Shown here: positions 1 through 8,287 of the stretch, in pieces
Position numbering within the stretch: position 1 is the stretch's first letter
How the letters are laid out: every line of letters starts with the position of its first letter
Assembly: GCA_910592005.1 (NCBI GenBank)
Contig: CAJVPP010003693.1
Coordinates: 1 to 11,025 of the forward strand
DNA from: Funneliformis mosseae
Lineage: Eukaryota; Glomeromycota; Glomeromycetes; Glomerales; Glomeraceae
DNA length: 11,025 nucleotides
Reading direction: 5' to 3'
Notes under the pieces: model-generated
Databases searched by the model: none
The model's input: only the letters and a program-made list of their open reading frames with translations
Told to the model about the DNA's origin: nothing
Translations under genes and position numbers: made by a program

Positions 1-310
1 TTTGCATCCGTTAAAGCATTATAAAATATACGTTTAATCCGTGATTTTTGCATCCGTTAAAGCATTATAAAATATACATTTAATCTGTAATTTTTGCATC
101 CATTAAAGCATTATAAAGTATACGTTTAATCCGTGATTTTTGCATCCATTAAAGCATTATAAAATATACATTTAATCCTTGATTTTTGCATCCGTTAAAG
201 CATTATAAATATATGTTTAATCTGTAATTTTTGCATTCGTTAAAGCATTATAAAGTATATATTTAATCCGTGATTTTTGCATCCATTAAAGCATTATAAA
301 ATATATGTTT
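1..310. repeat. 46-bp tandem repeat (minisatellite), six full copies plus a partial one
   Basis: Copies begin at 1, 47, 93, 139, 185, 230 and 276. The spacing is 46 bp except for one 45-bp copy (185-229), which has lost one base in its TATAAA stretch. Each unit opens with TTTGCATCCRTTAAAGCATT, followed by an ATAAARTATAYRTTTAATC-type stretch. Copies differ at a few positions, nearly all C/T or A/G transitions. The last copy ends near 310, where it runs into unrelated AT-rich DNA. The array is cut by the window start, so its true length is unknown. No coding potential is seen. Confidence 0.97.
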
Positions 311-1618
311 TTCTCACTTTTTCATATTAAGTTTAAGGTTTTTACCTAAGGAAAAAACATATATATTATACTGATTTTTCATAAAAGTTATATGTTATAA
401 AACTTAATATTTTTATGGAATTTTTATATCAAATTTTTTATTGGGAATTATTTAACAAACAAAGACTAGTATTGTACCTATCAGCGCGTCTGTATTAAAT
501 AGTTTATTTATCAAAAGAATTATTCAAGTCAAGACAGTTCTTATTCTTTTTACATTGATGGATTACTTCTATTTATATAAAAATACTCACTAATAAAGAT
601 AAAATAAATAAAATAAAGAAAATAAATATAATAAATAAATAACATAAATGAATAAAATATAATAAATGAGAAAAATGAAATAAATGTCATTAATAACGAA
701 TGATGTAATAAGGCCTATTTGTATAATAAAATTAAATTACCAAATTTAGAAAATAAGACATGTAAATCATTTAATTATCTAATTTAGTTATAGTACTGCA
801 AATCATTTTAATATGACATGAAATTGATCATCATTTTTAATCTTGTAGATCACTTTTACATATCAATTTTAGGTGTAATAAATACTAATACATCCATCTT
901 TTTGTACAAAAGCACTTTATATAGTTAATTTTTAAGTATTTTACTTTGAATAAATTTATTATTAGTATTACTTATCATGATTGTGTTTATCTTTAACTAG
1001 CATATATTTTGAAATACTGATCATTAACCGGAGCAGTGATCACTAGCTCAGAAGATTTTTTGCTGAGTCATGTACAGTGCCTTCAGTCAGATTGTGCAAT
1101 AGAAAATATAGATTATTAATTAGATCTTGTGTGACATATTAATTTTTATATATATTTGAAAAAGAAAACATATTAACTTTTGTTCATTATTTTTTCCCAA
1201 ACATATGTGAGAATATGTAAAAGAGTGACTATTTGTAATACAAAGCCTACTATATAAGTAAATAGTGCTAACAAAGTATATGTTATGAAATGCTGAGAAC
1301 TTTGAAATTTTGAGATCGCTAGGAGTAAAATTAACTATATATCTTTTCAGTAGATCTGTTCCCTTTAGGATCCTTTTCATGTGAAAAGATATGAAGATTC
1401 CATTTGCATATGCTTTCATGAAGCTTAGCATCAGATAATAATACTAATTGCATCTTGTATTTCCTTAACTTTTTCCTTTCTAACAGTAAGATATAAAGCA
1501 TTTTAGACGAATAAAAATAAACAGATTGCAGATCAAGTATTTGGGAATGACTATTTTGATTATATCTATAGTATTGTGATCACAGGTATAGAGTGGCATT
1601 TTATAATATATACTCTGG
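311..1618. other. AT-rich intergenic DNA without a recognisable gene
   Basis: I find no reading frame with convincing protein character on either strand. The stretch contains an A/T-simple tract (595-690) and a 10-bp perfect palindrome AGTGATCACT at 1035-1044, flanked by GAGC and GCTC, that could form a small hairpin. The 103-codon frame on the minus strand at 1120-1431 is rich in Ile, Phe, Tyr and Lys, as chance frames in AT-rich DNA are, so I do not call it a gene. Confidence 0.6.
595..690. repeat. A/T-simple tract (AAATAAATAA-like)
   Basis: About 95 bp built almost only from AAATAA, AAATAT and AAATGA words, with very few G and almost no C. This is a degenerate short tandem repeat rather than an exact one. 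There is no sign of function. Confidence 0.8.
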
Positions 1619-1816
1619 ATGATATTTACTATACAAGTGACAGTAGAATATCAGATTAATCTCACGAAATCAGTCATCAAAGAAAATCCTGAATTATTTC
1701 GTAGCAACGTAAAAAGGGTGATTGGTATCATTGTAAAGTTGTTAAAAGATCATATTAGTATAGATAGTTTTCTAGCTAGTAAGAGAGCTAGAATCAAAAA
1801 AAATTATCAAAAATAA
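1619..1816 (+). CDS. Possible 65-codon ORF or gene remnant, unrecognised
   Basis: An ATG-started frame of 65 codons ends in TAA. Its second half is charged and helix-like: it has LFRSNVKRVIG, then LLKDHISIDSF, and a basic end RARIKKNYQK. That composition is better than most chance frames here, and it lies about 140 bp upstream of a decayed coiled-coil gene on the same strand. It could be a remnant of an upstream exon of that gene. I recognise no family and see no splice sites that would join the two. It could equally be chance. Confidence 0.18.
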   Translation: MIFTIQVTVEYQINLTKSVIKENPELFRSNVKRVIGIIVKLLKDHISIDSFLASKRARIKKNYQK

Positions 1817-1950
1817 TATGTATTATGAGTTTAGTCCAGACCTTTGTATTTATTTTTTGCATGTAATAATAAATTTTTTTTGATAAAAGTGATTTGCATT
1901 CAAAATTAGAATGGATACGTAATCTTTTATTATTTAATTTGAATATTTAG

Positions 1951-3833
1951 TATATTAAACAAGTATTATCAATAATATCAAATATACAATCTATTGATTC
2001 ATTAAAAGAGGTAAATTCTAGGCTTTTAGTAGAAATTTCTGAATTCAAAAAGAAGTTTACAGAGGTTAAGGCTGAGAATACAAAGCTGAAGTAGATTATT
2101 GAGAAAAATGCTAGGCGTGATGCTAGAGTTGAGAAATTAAAGCAAAAAAAATACGAAGCTTGAAGCCAGACTAATGATAGTGAAATAGGATTCCTTAGTA
2201 ATACATAATCAGCTATATAAAGAACCAATATCAAAGAAGTCTATAAAATAAACTGTATCAGATGTTGATTTATCTAGCTCTATATTAAATTAGCGAAATA
2301 ATGATAATACTAAAACATCAGAAGAAAAGAAGATAGATGTTTTTTGATTGAGATAAATAAGAAAAGTATTAGTGATAAAATTAGAGAGAGCAGATGAGAA
2401 AAAAAAGTTCAGGATATGATAATTGCCAAAGATTCATCTTCTGTTACTTCAGACTTAACTTATTGTAAGAAAGACCTTTTCATGACTAACACTGAACTTG
2501 TAACTATCCAAAAATAGGTAGTCAAAGAATCAATTCCAGCCTGTAAGTTAGTTACCTCTAGTAATAAATCATCTGCTAGGATATCATCAGTAAAATCGCC
2601 TATAGTGAATAAACAAGTTCTAGCTTTTGAGAATACAAAAACAGAGTGTTAAAAAATTCCTTATAATCAAAAAGTAGAGCAAGATTTAAGATAAGAGCTA
2701 TCCTTCACTAAAATTAGTGATAATAAAATTAATAAGGTGTTTAATATTCAGATTCCTGAACTCTCTTTAAAAGCAATTCTGATAAAATCTAGTGAAATTA
2801 TAACACAAAATATAGTTGATCTATTTAGAATAGTAATGAAGCTTAAACATAATGAGATTTTATGCTGATATTATTACTATAAAGCATATGAAAATTGAGT
2901 TAGGGATGTTAAGTCTAAGAATGATATTGATGATAAATTAGCAAGAACATTGGTGTATAGTGAAATCAAACTTCTTCTTTCTGACATTACTAATGTAAAC
3001 TTACGTAAAATAACTTTCAGAGCTAAAAAAATCTATATATTATTTGATGAGATAAGAATAAATAGAATCCAAATAATTAGCTGTAGCACAAGTGTTATCT
3101 CGAATTATAGTCTTATTGCTCTTTCTTATACCATAGATACTTCAAAGATAGCCTAATTATTTTCTTAGAAATATGATAAAAAATATTAGTAAGCTTTCTA
3201 TCAGGGATTTTAATCTTTTTTTTTTGAATGAATATGAGAATAAAAAGGATTTAAACTGATTCACAATCATATAAAATTTAAACATGACCAAGTCTAATAA
3301 AATATTAACTCCTAAATACCTGAATTGACATACTAAATTAAGTGGGTTACTAGGCATTTTAACAGATAAGATTCATTTCAATTTATATAAAAGATATAAA
3401 AAAGAAACTGGAAATGAGCCATGACAATTATTAAAAACTCTCCTTCTCAGAAATTCGAAGTCAGAAATAAAGTAATCTATTTATCTTTTTCTGAACAATA
3501 TGAAGAAAAAGGCCTATCACTTTCGAAGCTAAATCTGATTAAGAGTTAATTATTAAATTTATGTTAGAGCACTTTCCATACTTGAAATTCAGAAATAGTT
3601 TTAGAGGGATTGATAATTATAATTTTGTATCATCTCAACCGTAAAGCTTACCATGTCCTATTTGCGATAGAAAACATGAGAATTATAGATTACATGACTC
3701 ATAATACTATAAAAATGAGAATTAGTTCCCTTATGATCCTGAATTAATGAAGTTGCTATCTCAAGATAAGTTGGAATATTATCTTACCTGCAACACTTCA
3801 AGCAATAAACTTAAGTTCGCGATTGTGGCTTAG
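1951..3833 (+). pseudogene. Decayed coiled-coil / CxxC-H protein gene of a Rhizophagus-expanded type
   Basis: Coding similarity runs through at least five frame blocks. Block 1 (1951 to about 2145) is a coiled coil (EVKAENTKLK) with a TAG at 2092. Block 2 (about 2150-2339) starts with NTKLEARLMIVK and has TAG 2186, TAA 2249 and TAG 2291. Block 3 (2344-3156) is one frame of about 270 codons, with stops at 2395, 2515, 2650, 2692, 2866 and 2896; it has IPYNQKVEQDLR, NIVDLFRIVMK and LARTLVYSEIKLLL. Block 4 (about 3160-3430) includes KRYKKETGNEP followed by TGA where I expect Trp, and then shifts frame. The last block (3561-3830) has HFPYLKFRNSFRG and a zinc-binding-like CPICDRKH, with a later Cys in YLTCNTS. 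Breaks fall beside an A8 run (about 2143), a T6 run (2340-2345) and an A5 run (3433-3437). From memory the blocks match, in order, an expanded Rhizophagus family with a coiled-coil N-terminus; its function is unknown to me. The real 5' end and introns are not resolved. Confidence 0.75.
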
Positions 3834-4200
3834 ACCGGAAGAATTATAAAGAAAAAATATTTGCATATTATTTCGTTTCTTTTTTTCGAATTTTGTGAAT
3901 AGCTTATACAAAAGAAACTGAAATCAGATACGTAGTTGATATCGGGAAAATTCTTGCCAAGATTTTTTTGAGTACGTCATTGAAATTAAAGTTTATCATA
4001 TAATTCACCAGTAGATCCCGCTTCTATTAGTTGGAAATGTGAAGAGTCTTCACAATTATCATATGACAGCATGTATTGTGGATATGTCTCCTTTGCCTCA
4101 AGCTAAAATAGAGAAATATTGTTTGAAAAAATAATCGTGTATAATAATCTACAATCATAGAATAACATCATATACCCAAGGCTAGTCCTGCATCATGTAA
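3834..4200. other. AT-rich spacer with weak coding-like traces
   Basis: After the last stop of the coiled-coil wreck no long frame is seen. On the plus strand, about 4018-4127 reads without a stop and includes LLLVGNVKSLHNYHMTACIV and DMSPLPQAKIEKYCLKK before TAA. The character is protein-like, but I recognise no family. It may be the front of the decayed region that follows. Confidence 0.35.
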
Positions 4201-4653
4201 TTTATCTTAGCTCAATGTATTGCAAATAAAAAATATTTAGGGCACTAACGGAAATCTGGATTGGCAAATTATTGGGCAATAAGATTGCCAGCAAAGATCC
4301 AGGGACTTTTATTCTCAAACTTTCTTGCATATTCTCAAAATTATTACATATATATTGTAAAAGGATCCCTTGATGATCTTTACATATGGATAGCATTAAA
4401 TTCTTTTATAGTTATATTAAGGAGAGTCCGTTGATCAGATTCTCGCGATGCAATCATATTAATGTAATTTTCCCCAAAAGTTTATAACAAAATTGATCCT
4501 GCAAATTATATAAAAGGTGATGTCCTGGTTAGTGAATCCTTTTATCTGAATTGCGCAGAAAAGCAAAAATCAAACAAAAATTCAACTGTTCAGGTCTTAC
4601 CATTATTTACAGTACATCGTCAATATCATGAACTCGTATATTCTGCAAAGTAA
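4201..4653 (+). pseudogene. Broken coding-like frame, unrecognised family
   Basis: One plus-strand frame runs from the TAA at 4198 to the TAA at 4651. It is broken only by TAA 4246, TGA 4432 and TAA 4465. Its text has good protein character: GLANYWAIRLPAKIQGLLF, then GSLDDLYIWIALNSFIVIL, then SPKVYNKIDPANYIKGDVLV, ESFYLNCAEK and LFTVHRQYHELVYSAK. Two of the stops could have come from CAA and one from CGA or TGG. The opposite strand also has a 64-codon frame (4202-4396), but the plus-strand frame is longer and continuous, so I prefer it. I cannot name the protein. Confidence 0.45.
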
Positions 4654-4676
4654 TAATAAGGTAAGTTGGTTTATAG

Positions 4677-5187
4677 ATTCTTGAAACATGTCATCATGAC
4701 ATTAATCGATTTCCCGCCTCTATAGATGTTCCAAAATAAAACGGACGTATTACTCTTCTTGTTATATATCGGCATTTTGATCTTTGCCGAAACTATCATC
4801 ATGCGTATAATAGGCGCAGTGAAATAACTAGCAGTATTATGAAAATACTTATCGAATCCACGTGTCTCATCAGTGCAGGTAAACTTTATCGAGCATCAAC
4901 AAAATTTGCTGAATTCTTGATGTTTTGCGCAGTATCGAACTTGACGATAAAATTGTGAGGCGATATGGAATATTATTAAAACAGTAAATGTGAATCAGAA
5001 GCCCTCACCTTGTTTTATTTATTTTTATCTCATTGCTAATCTCAAGAATTCTCCTATAGATTCGAAATCATTTCATCTCAGGGAAATTCTCTTGTGGGAA
5101 ATAATCTATTACATGAGTGGGAGTGATATAGATAGACGAAAATTCTGTAGATATAGTGGTATAAGTTATTTCAAAAATCTAGTGTAA
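4677..5187 (+). pseudogene. Second broken coding-like stretch, probably the same decayed locus
   Basis: The plus-strand frame from 4677 to 4958 reads with one internal TAA (4737). It contains ETCHHDINRFPASIDVPK, then RHFDLCRNYHHAYNRRSE, IMKILIESTCLISAGKLYRA and STKFAEFLMFCAVSNLTIKL. An overlapping frame (about 4913-4986) carries LDVLRSIELDDKIVRRYGIL. A third frame (4951-5187) has a 65-codon ATG-started part with PCFIYFYLIANLKNSP and a charged SDIDRRKFCRYSG. This much plausible protein text in three adjacent frames suggests a frameshifted or multi-exon remnant. The DNA has clearly more CpG than the flanks. A GTAAGT at 4661 could be a splice donor, but I found no join that restores one frame. 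No family is recognised. Confidence 0.4.
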
Positions 5188-5444
5188 GAATCTTGTAGTT
5201 AGCAATAGCAATAGAAATAAAACAATTATTATTAGAGAGCAAAGAAATAACTTGACGTCCTCTTTGATAGCTATTTCGTTAATTGTTTGATTCCGTAATT
5301 TTAATTTATTTTGTATCAATAAAACTGATCGATTTCACATATGTAAATGCATACCTTAAATCAACGTTATAATCTGCGAATCTTACATTCTTTGGATTCT
5401 TGGCGACTTTAATGTCAAGAAACCCTCACCCCTGCTTGGGGAGT
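5188..5444. other. Spacer without a recognisable gene
   Basis: AT-rich sequence with no convincing frame. The decamer GTCAAGAAAC at 5414-5423 is repeated in inverted form at 5642-5651, so the two copies bracket the 71-bp direct repeats that follow. Confidence 0.5.
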
Positions 5445-5515
5445 GGTTAGGGACTTAATCCAGTCTTTCAATTCAACATCATAACACAAGTTCTGATGGA
5501 AGCATAGACCATAGC
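5445..5515. repeat. 71-bp direct repeat, copy 1
   Basis: It starts GGTTAGGGACTTAATCCAGT and ends CATAGACCATAGC. It is identical to copy 2 (5561-5631) except for one T/C difference at base 15. Copy start to copy start is 116 bp. The near identity indicates a recent duplication compared with the decayed surroundings. Confidence 0.97.
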
Positions 5516-5526
5516 ACATGGTATTG

Positions 5527-5551
5527 CCATCTTTATGTAAAGCAAAGATGG
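5527..5551. repeat. Small hairpin between the direct repeats
   Basis: CCATCTTT (5527-5534) and AAAGATGG (5544-5551) form an 8-bp perfect inverted repeat with a 9-base loop. It sits near the centre of the 45-bp spacer (5516-5560) between the two 71-bp copies. Its function is unknown. Confidence 0.8.
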
Positions 5552-5560
5552 TGCATCACC

Positions 5561-5631
5561 GGTTAGGGACTTAACCCAGTCTTTCAATTCAACATCATAA
5601 CACAAGTTCTGATGGAAGCATAGACCATAGC
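5561..5631. repeat. 71-bp direct repeat, copy 2
   Basis: This is the second copy of the 71-bp unit described at 5445-5515, with C instead of T in the CTTAACCCAG part. It ends about 160 bp before the start codon of the multi-exon gene, so it may lie in that gene's upstream region. A minus-strand frame (5468-5656) runs through both copies and is an accident of the repeat. Confidence 0.97.
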
Positions 5632-5722
5632 GACAATGCAAGTTTCTTGACTTCATTGGTCAAGCATAAAAAATTTTAGCACGTTTGTTAACTGATTCGA
5701 GGTTACACCAGGTAGGCAGGTA

Positions 5723-5736
5723 ATGATTGCAATCAT
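5723..5736. promoter_or_regulatory. 14-bp perfect palindrome ATGATTGCAATCAT upstream of the multi-exon gene
   Basis: The sequence equals its own reverse complement over 14 bases and lies about 57 bp before the ATG at 5793. The core ATTGCAAT has the form of a half-site pair bound by C/EBP-type bZIP dimers. A TATA-like ATTATAAG follows at 5737-5744. Position and symmetry suggest an operator or core-promoter element. This is inference only, because the transcription start is not known. Confidence 0.35.
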
Positions 5737-5792
5737 ATTATAAGCCTTATAAGTTATAACAGTGTAGTTCTCTAGTAAGTTATAATTTTACC

Positions 5793-8093
5793 ATGAACAG
5801 AACCAAACAATCCAAAAGTACCTCTGACAGGTAGACGTCATAAATAGTTGCTTTACTTTTTATGTTTGTCATTAATTTCATAGTTTCTTTCAGTACTCAA
5901 AAATGCCGAAAAAAATTACACCAAGAAGCTCAAAAACAGAGTGTGATTTACGAGAAAAACGAGACTCGACAATTTCGCACTCTTGTAAGTATGATGGTCT
6001 GTCACTATGAAATTTCTCATGGGAAATTCTGTAACCTTTACCATTTCTCTCAACTAGGCTAAACATATGAATAGTATGCTTAAGGATCGTGTAAGTTTAT
6101 CATGCAGTCGTATTTTGAATTGGTTTGGAGAATAACTTTTAACTTACACTCTTCTAAACTAGACTGATCATGACCGTAAAATGTTTCGCCAATTGGTAAG
6201 TTAATTAAAATTATTTATGCTAAACAACAATAAATATATACATTTTTTTTATCAATAGCACGATGCTGAATACCATCTTAATGAATCAGCGAAATCTCCA
6301 CCATCTGTACCTAGCATTGATCCTGTAAAATATGTAAGTATAACGCGATTTGCTTAGTAGAAGTTGAGAATCACAGAACTAATTATTTTGTGGTTTGATA
6401 TTTAGGACGAAGAGAGGGTAAGTTCATGAAATTTTCAATGTTATTTTATGCGATATTGACCTTTATTTCCATAGAAATTGGACGAGATTGACGATTTTTT
6501 TCAAAGCCCTCCTGAGAAACTACAGAAATCGGGAATTAATGAAGAAGACCTTTCCGGCACGGAGAACGACCAGGTATAGTAATTTGTATTAAGTTCGGTT
6601 ATCAAGATTTAACTATTCATAACTCTAATTTGCGTGATTTCTTTTTAGGCCGAGTCTGAATTCACTGGAGAATCCGAGTCTGAAGACGAGGAGGAAAATA
6701 CTCCTCCAAGAATCGACAAGAAGGCCTTTCGCGAAAAATACAAGTCTATTCCCGAATCTTCGAAAATGCGGTTGAGCACAGGAAAGATCGTGGAGAATAC
6801 CCTTTTCAAATTTTGTAAAAACATGGACTATGAGCAGTAAATGTTTGAAACTCGTCTTTTTCTTGCATCTCAAAACTTTGTTCCTTTATACTGAGATGTT
6901 ATCAGCCATGCTCACTCATACATTGTAGATTGTGACGATACCGAAATTAAGGCTTTATTCACTGATACTGAATGGAACGAATTGACTAATGACCGATTAG
7001 GAGTTCCCCCTATTCCGGCTGATATCGCAAAAGAATTGTCAAAATACGGAAAGAAGACATTAGAAGAATTTCGCGAGGTTTCGATGACATCTTATCTTCA
7101 AAATAATGTTAAATATAATGTCCATCAACATTATGATAATGAATGGATACAGATGTCCGTAAGAAATCTTGTAAATTTATATGAAAACACAGATTGTCCT
7201 TTATTGCAAAATCAGTATGAAGACTGGTACACTGTAGCTCTTTTTGGAAGTTGTATAGATCTCTGTCTTAGAGATATGCGGTTAGGGACTGACATAAAGA
7301 GGTCTTTAATTACTTTTTTAACTGATGCAATTGCATTATCACTAGACGTTAACTAAACAGTTGGTTTATCATATTTATAGGACCGACGCACCCTCATTAG
7401 CTTCCGCTAATAGGAAAAATCGTACAAGTAGCACAAGAAAGAGAAAGCTAACCGGGAGAAAAATCGATGGAATAGTATACGTTATCTACAAACTTCTTGA
7501 GATAGGGGCAATCGAGGCAGCAAGATCTTTTAAGGGTGTTTCCGATCGAAAATACCTCCTTGAGAATTTCAAAATGCCGAAAACACTTCGTGATATGCTA
7601 GCTGATATGATTAGGGATGTGAATTACGAAGAAGAAAGGGTGAACAAACTTCAAAGTGTTCGGAATCTTACACCTCGGATTAAGGGTTCAAGCTACCAGG
7701 TTGTGGCGTGCTGGCGGGTCGATTACTATTTTCTATAAGGATCCCAATATATATTACTTAAGTAATAAGTTTTCAGTGGAAGGTGTTAAAAATTTCCTCA
7801 GATTTCTAGCTATGATATATCAATATAAGGTGAAAATATTATTTATACATGCTTGTGTATTTTTCTTTAAGCTTTCCTAATCATTCATACCGTTTACACA
7901 GATCATTGTAAAGGATAATTTGAATATCATAAAAATAAATGCAAATTCTGAGACAGAAGACGACTTATATAATGAATTTATGGGAATTGGTCAATCTTCC
8001 CGATCTACGCCTCCACCTTCGATTTATTTTTTTGCTGATAGTGAGAAGACTCCGAAGAAAGCCAAAAAGAATTCTGTGAAAAAGAGAAATTAA
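5793..8093 (+). CDS. Eleven-exon gene, about 534 aa, putative nuclear protein; apparent +1 base at 7661
   Basis: Exons: 5793-5830, 5894-5984, 6058-6090, 6163-6195, 6259-6333, 6406-6417, 6475-6573, 6649-6836, 6906-7301, 7381-7829 and 7902-8093 (stop TAA). The ATG lies in TTTACCATGA. Five introns have GTAAGT donors and all end in AG. Residues 1-127 are charged and low in structure. Residues about 128-150 are acidic (SESEDEEEN), followed by a conserved-looking stretch with MDYEHHAHSYIVDCDD across the exon 8-9 junction, then VPPIPADIAKELSKYGKKTL. After residue 322 come a basic patch (RKNRTSSTRKRK), YVIYKLLEIGAIEAARSFKG, and RLWRAGGSITIFYKDP. The C-terminus has KTPKKAKKNSVKKRN, NLS-like. Exon 10 changes frame at about 7661: reading GTT, skipping one C, then GGA restores the conserved text. 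Without the skip, translation ends at 7736 after about 440 residues. From memory this resembles an unnamed family widespread in Mucoromycota and Glomeromycotina; its biochemical role is unknown. It may be a young pseudogene. Confidence 0.8.
6406..6417 (+). other. 12-nt micro-exon (exon 6) of the multi-exon gene
   Basis: TTTAG precedes it and GTAAGT follows it. The four codons read Asp-Glu-Glu-Arg. Both flanking introns (6334-6405, 72 bp; 6418-6474, 57 bp) are phase 0, so including or skipping the exon keeps the frame. The acidic residues suit the acidic neighbouring sequence. Confidence 0.65.
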
Positions 8094-8287
8094 GTAAATA
8101 GAAACTTCAACATCATTCATTTTAAATATATCACGGACAATTACAAATTGCTAAACATTGTATGAGTGTGTTATGCAGTATAGTACATTGGGAAAAAAAT
8201 AAAAAAAAAGTGATTTTATTGTATTGCAATAACTCGAGAATTTTTTCTTAGCAAAAGTGATCGGTGGAACGTGCATGTGATTTTTAA
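8094..8287. other. 3' flank of the multi-exon gene with a possible poly(A) signal
   Basis: AT-rich sequence without a gene. AATAAA occurs at 8198-8203, about 105 bp after the stop codon, inside an A-rich run, and could be the polyadenylation signal of the upstream gene. In such AT-rich DNA the hexamer also occurs by chance. Confidence 0.35.

Noticed and set aside
1..310. CRISPR-like array
   Set aside because: The 46-bp units are contiguous with no unique spacers, and the window is eukaryotic in character. It is a plain tandem repeat.
1120..1431. 103-codon minus-strand frame
   Set aside because: The composition is typical of chance frames in AT-rich DNA, there are no motifs and no partner exons.
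1947..2234. 95-codon minus-strand frame
   Set aside because: It is antisense to the coiled-coil wreck, whose plus-strand text is clearly the coding one.
3157..3357. 66-codon minus-strand frame
   Set aside because: It is antisense to a plus-strand block of the decayed coiled-coil gene.
4202..4396. 64-codon minus-strand frame with some protein-like character
   Set aside because: The plus-strand frame over the same bases continues further (to 4653). I kept the plus strand, but this choice is not certain.
5441..5475. tRNA or SINE A-box-like GAGTGGTTAGGGA
   Set aside because: No matching B box at the right distance and no cloverleaf can be drawn.
5468..5656. 62-codon minus-strand frame
   Set aside because: It is produced by reading through the two 71-bp direct repeats, and its peptide repeats itself accordingly.
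5903..5984. ATG at 5903 as the start of the multi-exon gene
   Set aside because: Its frame does not join exon 3 without a stop. The ATG at 5793 with an intron at 5831-5893 gives the frame that continues through all exons.
6625..6873. 82-codon minus-strand frame
   Set aside because: It is antisense to exon 8 of the multi-exon gene, whose splice sites and phase fit the plus strand.
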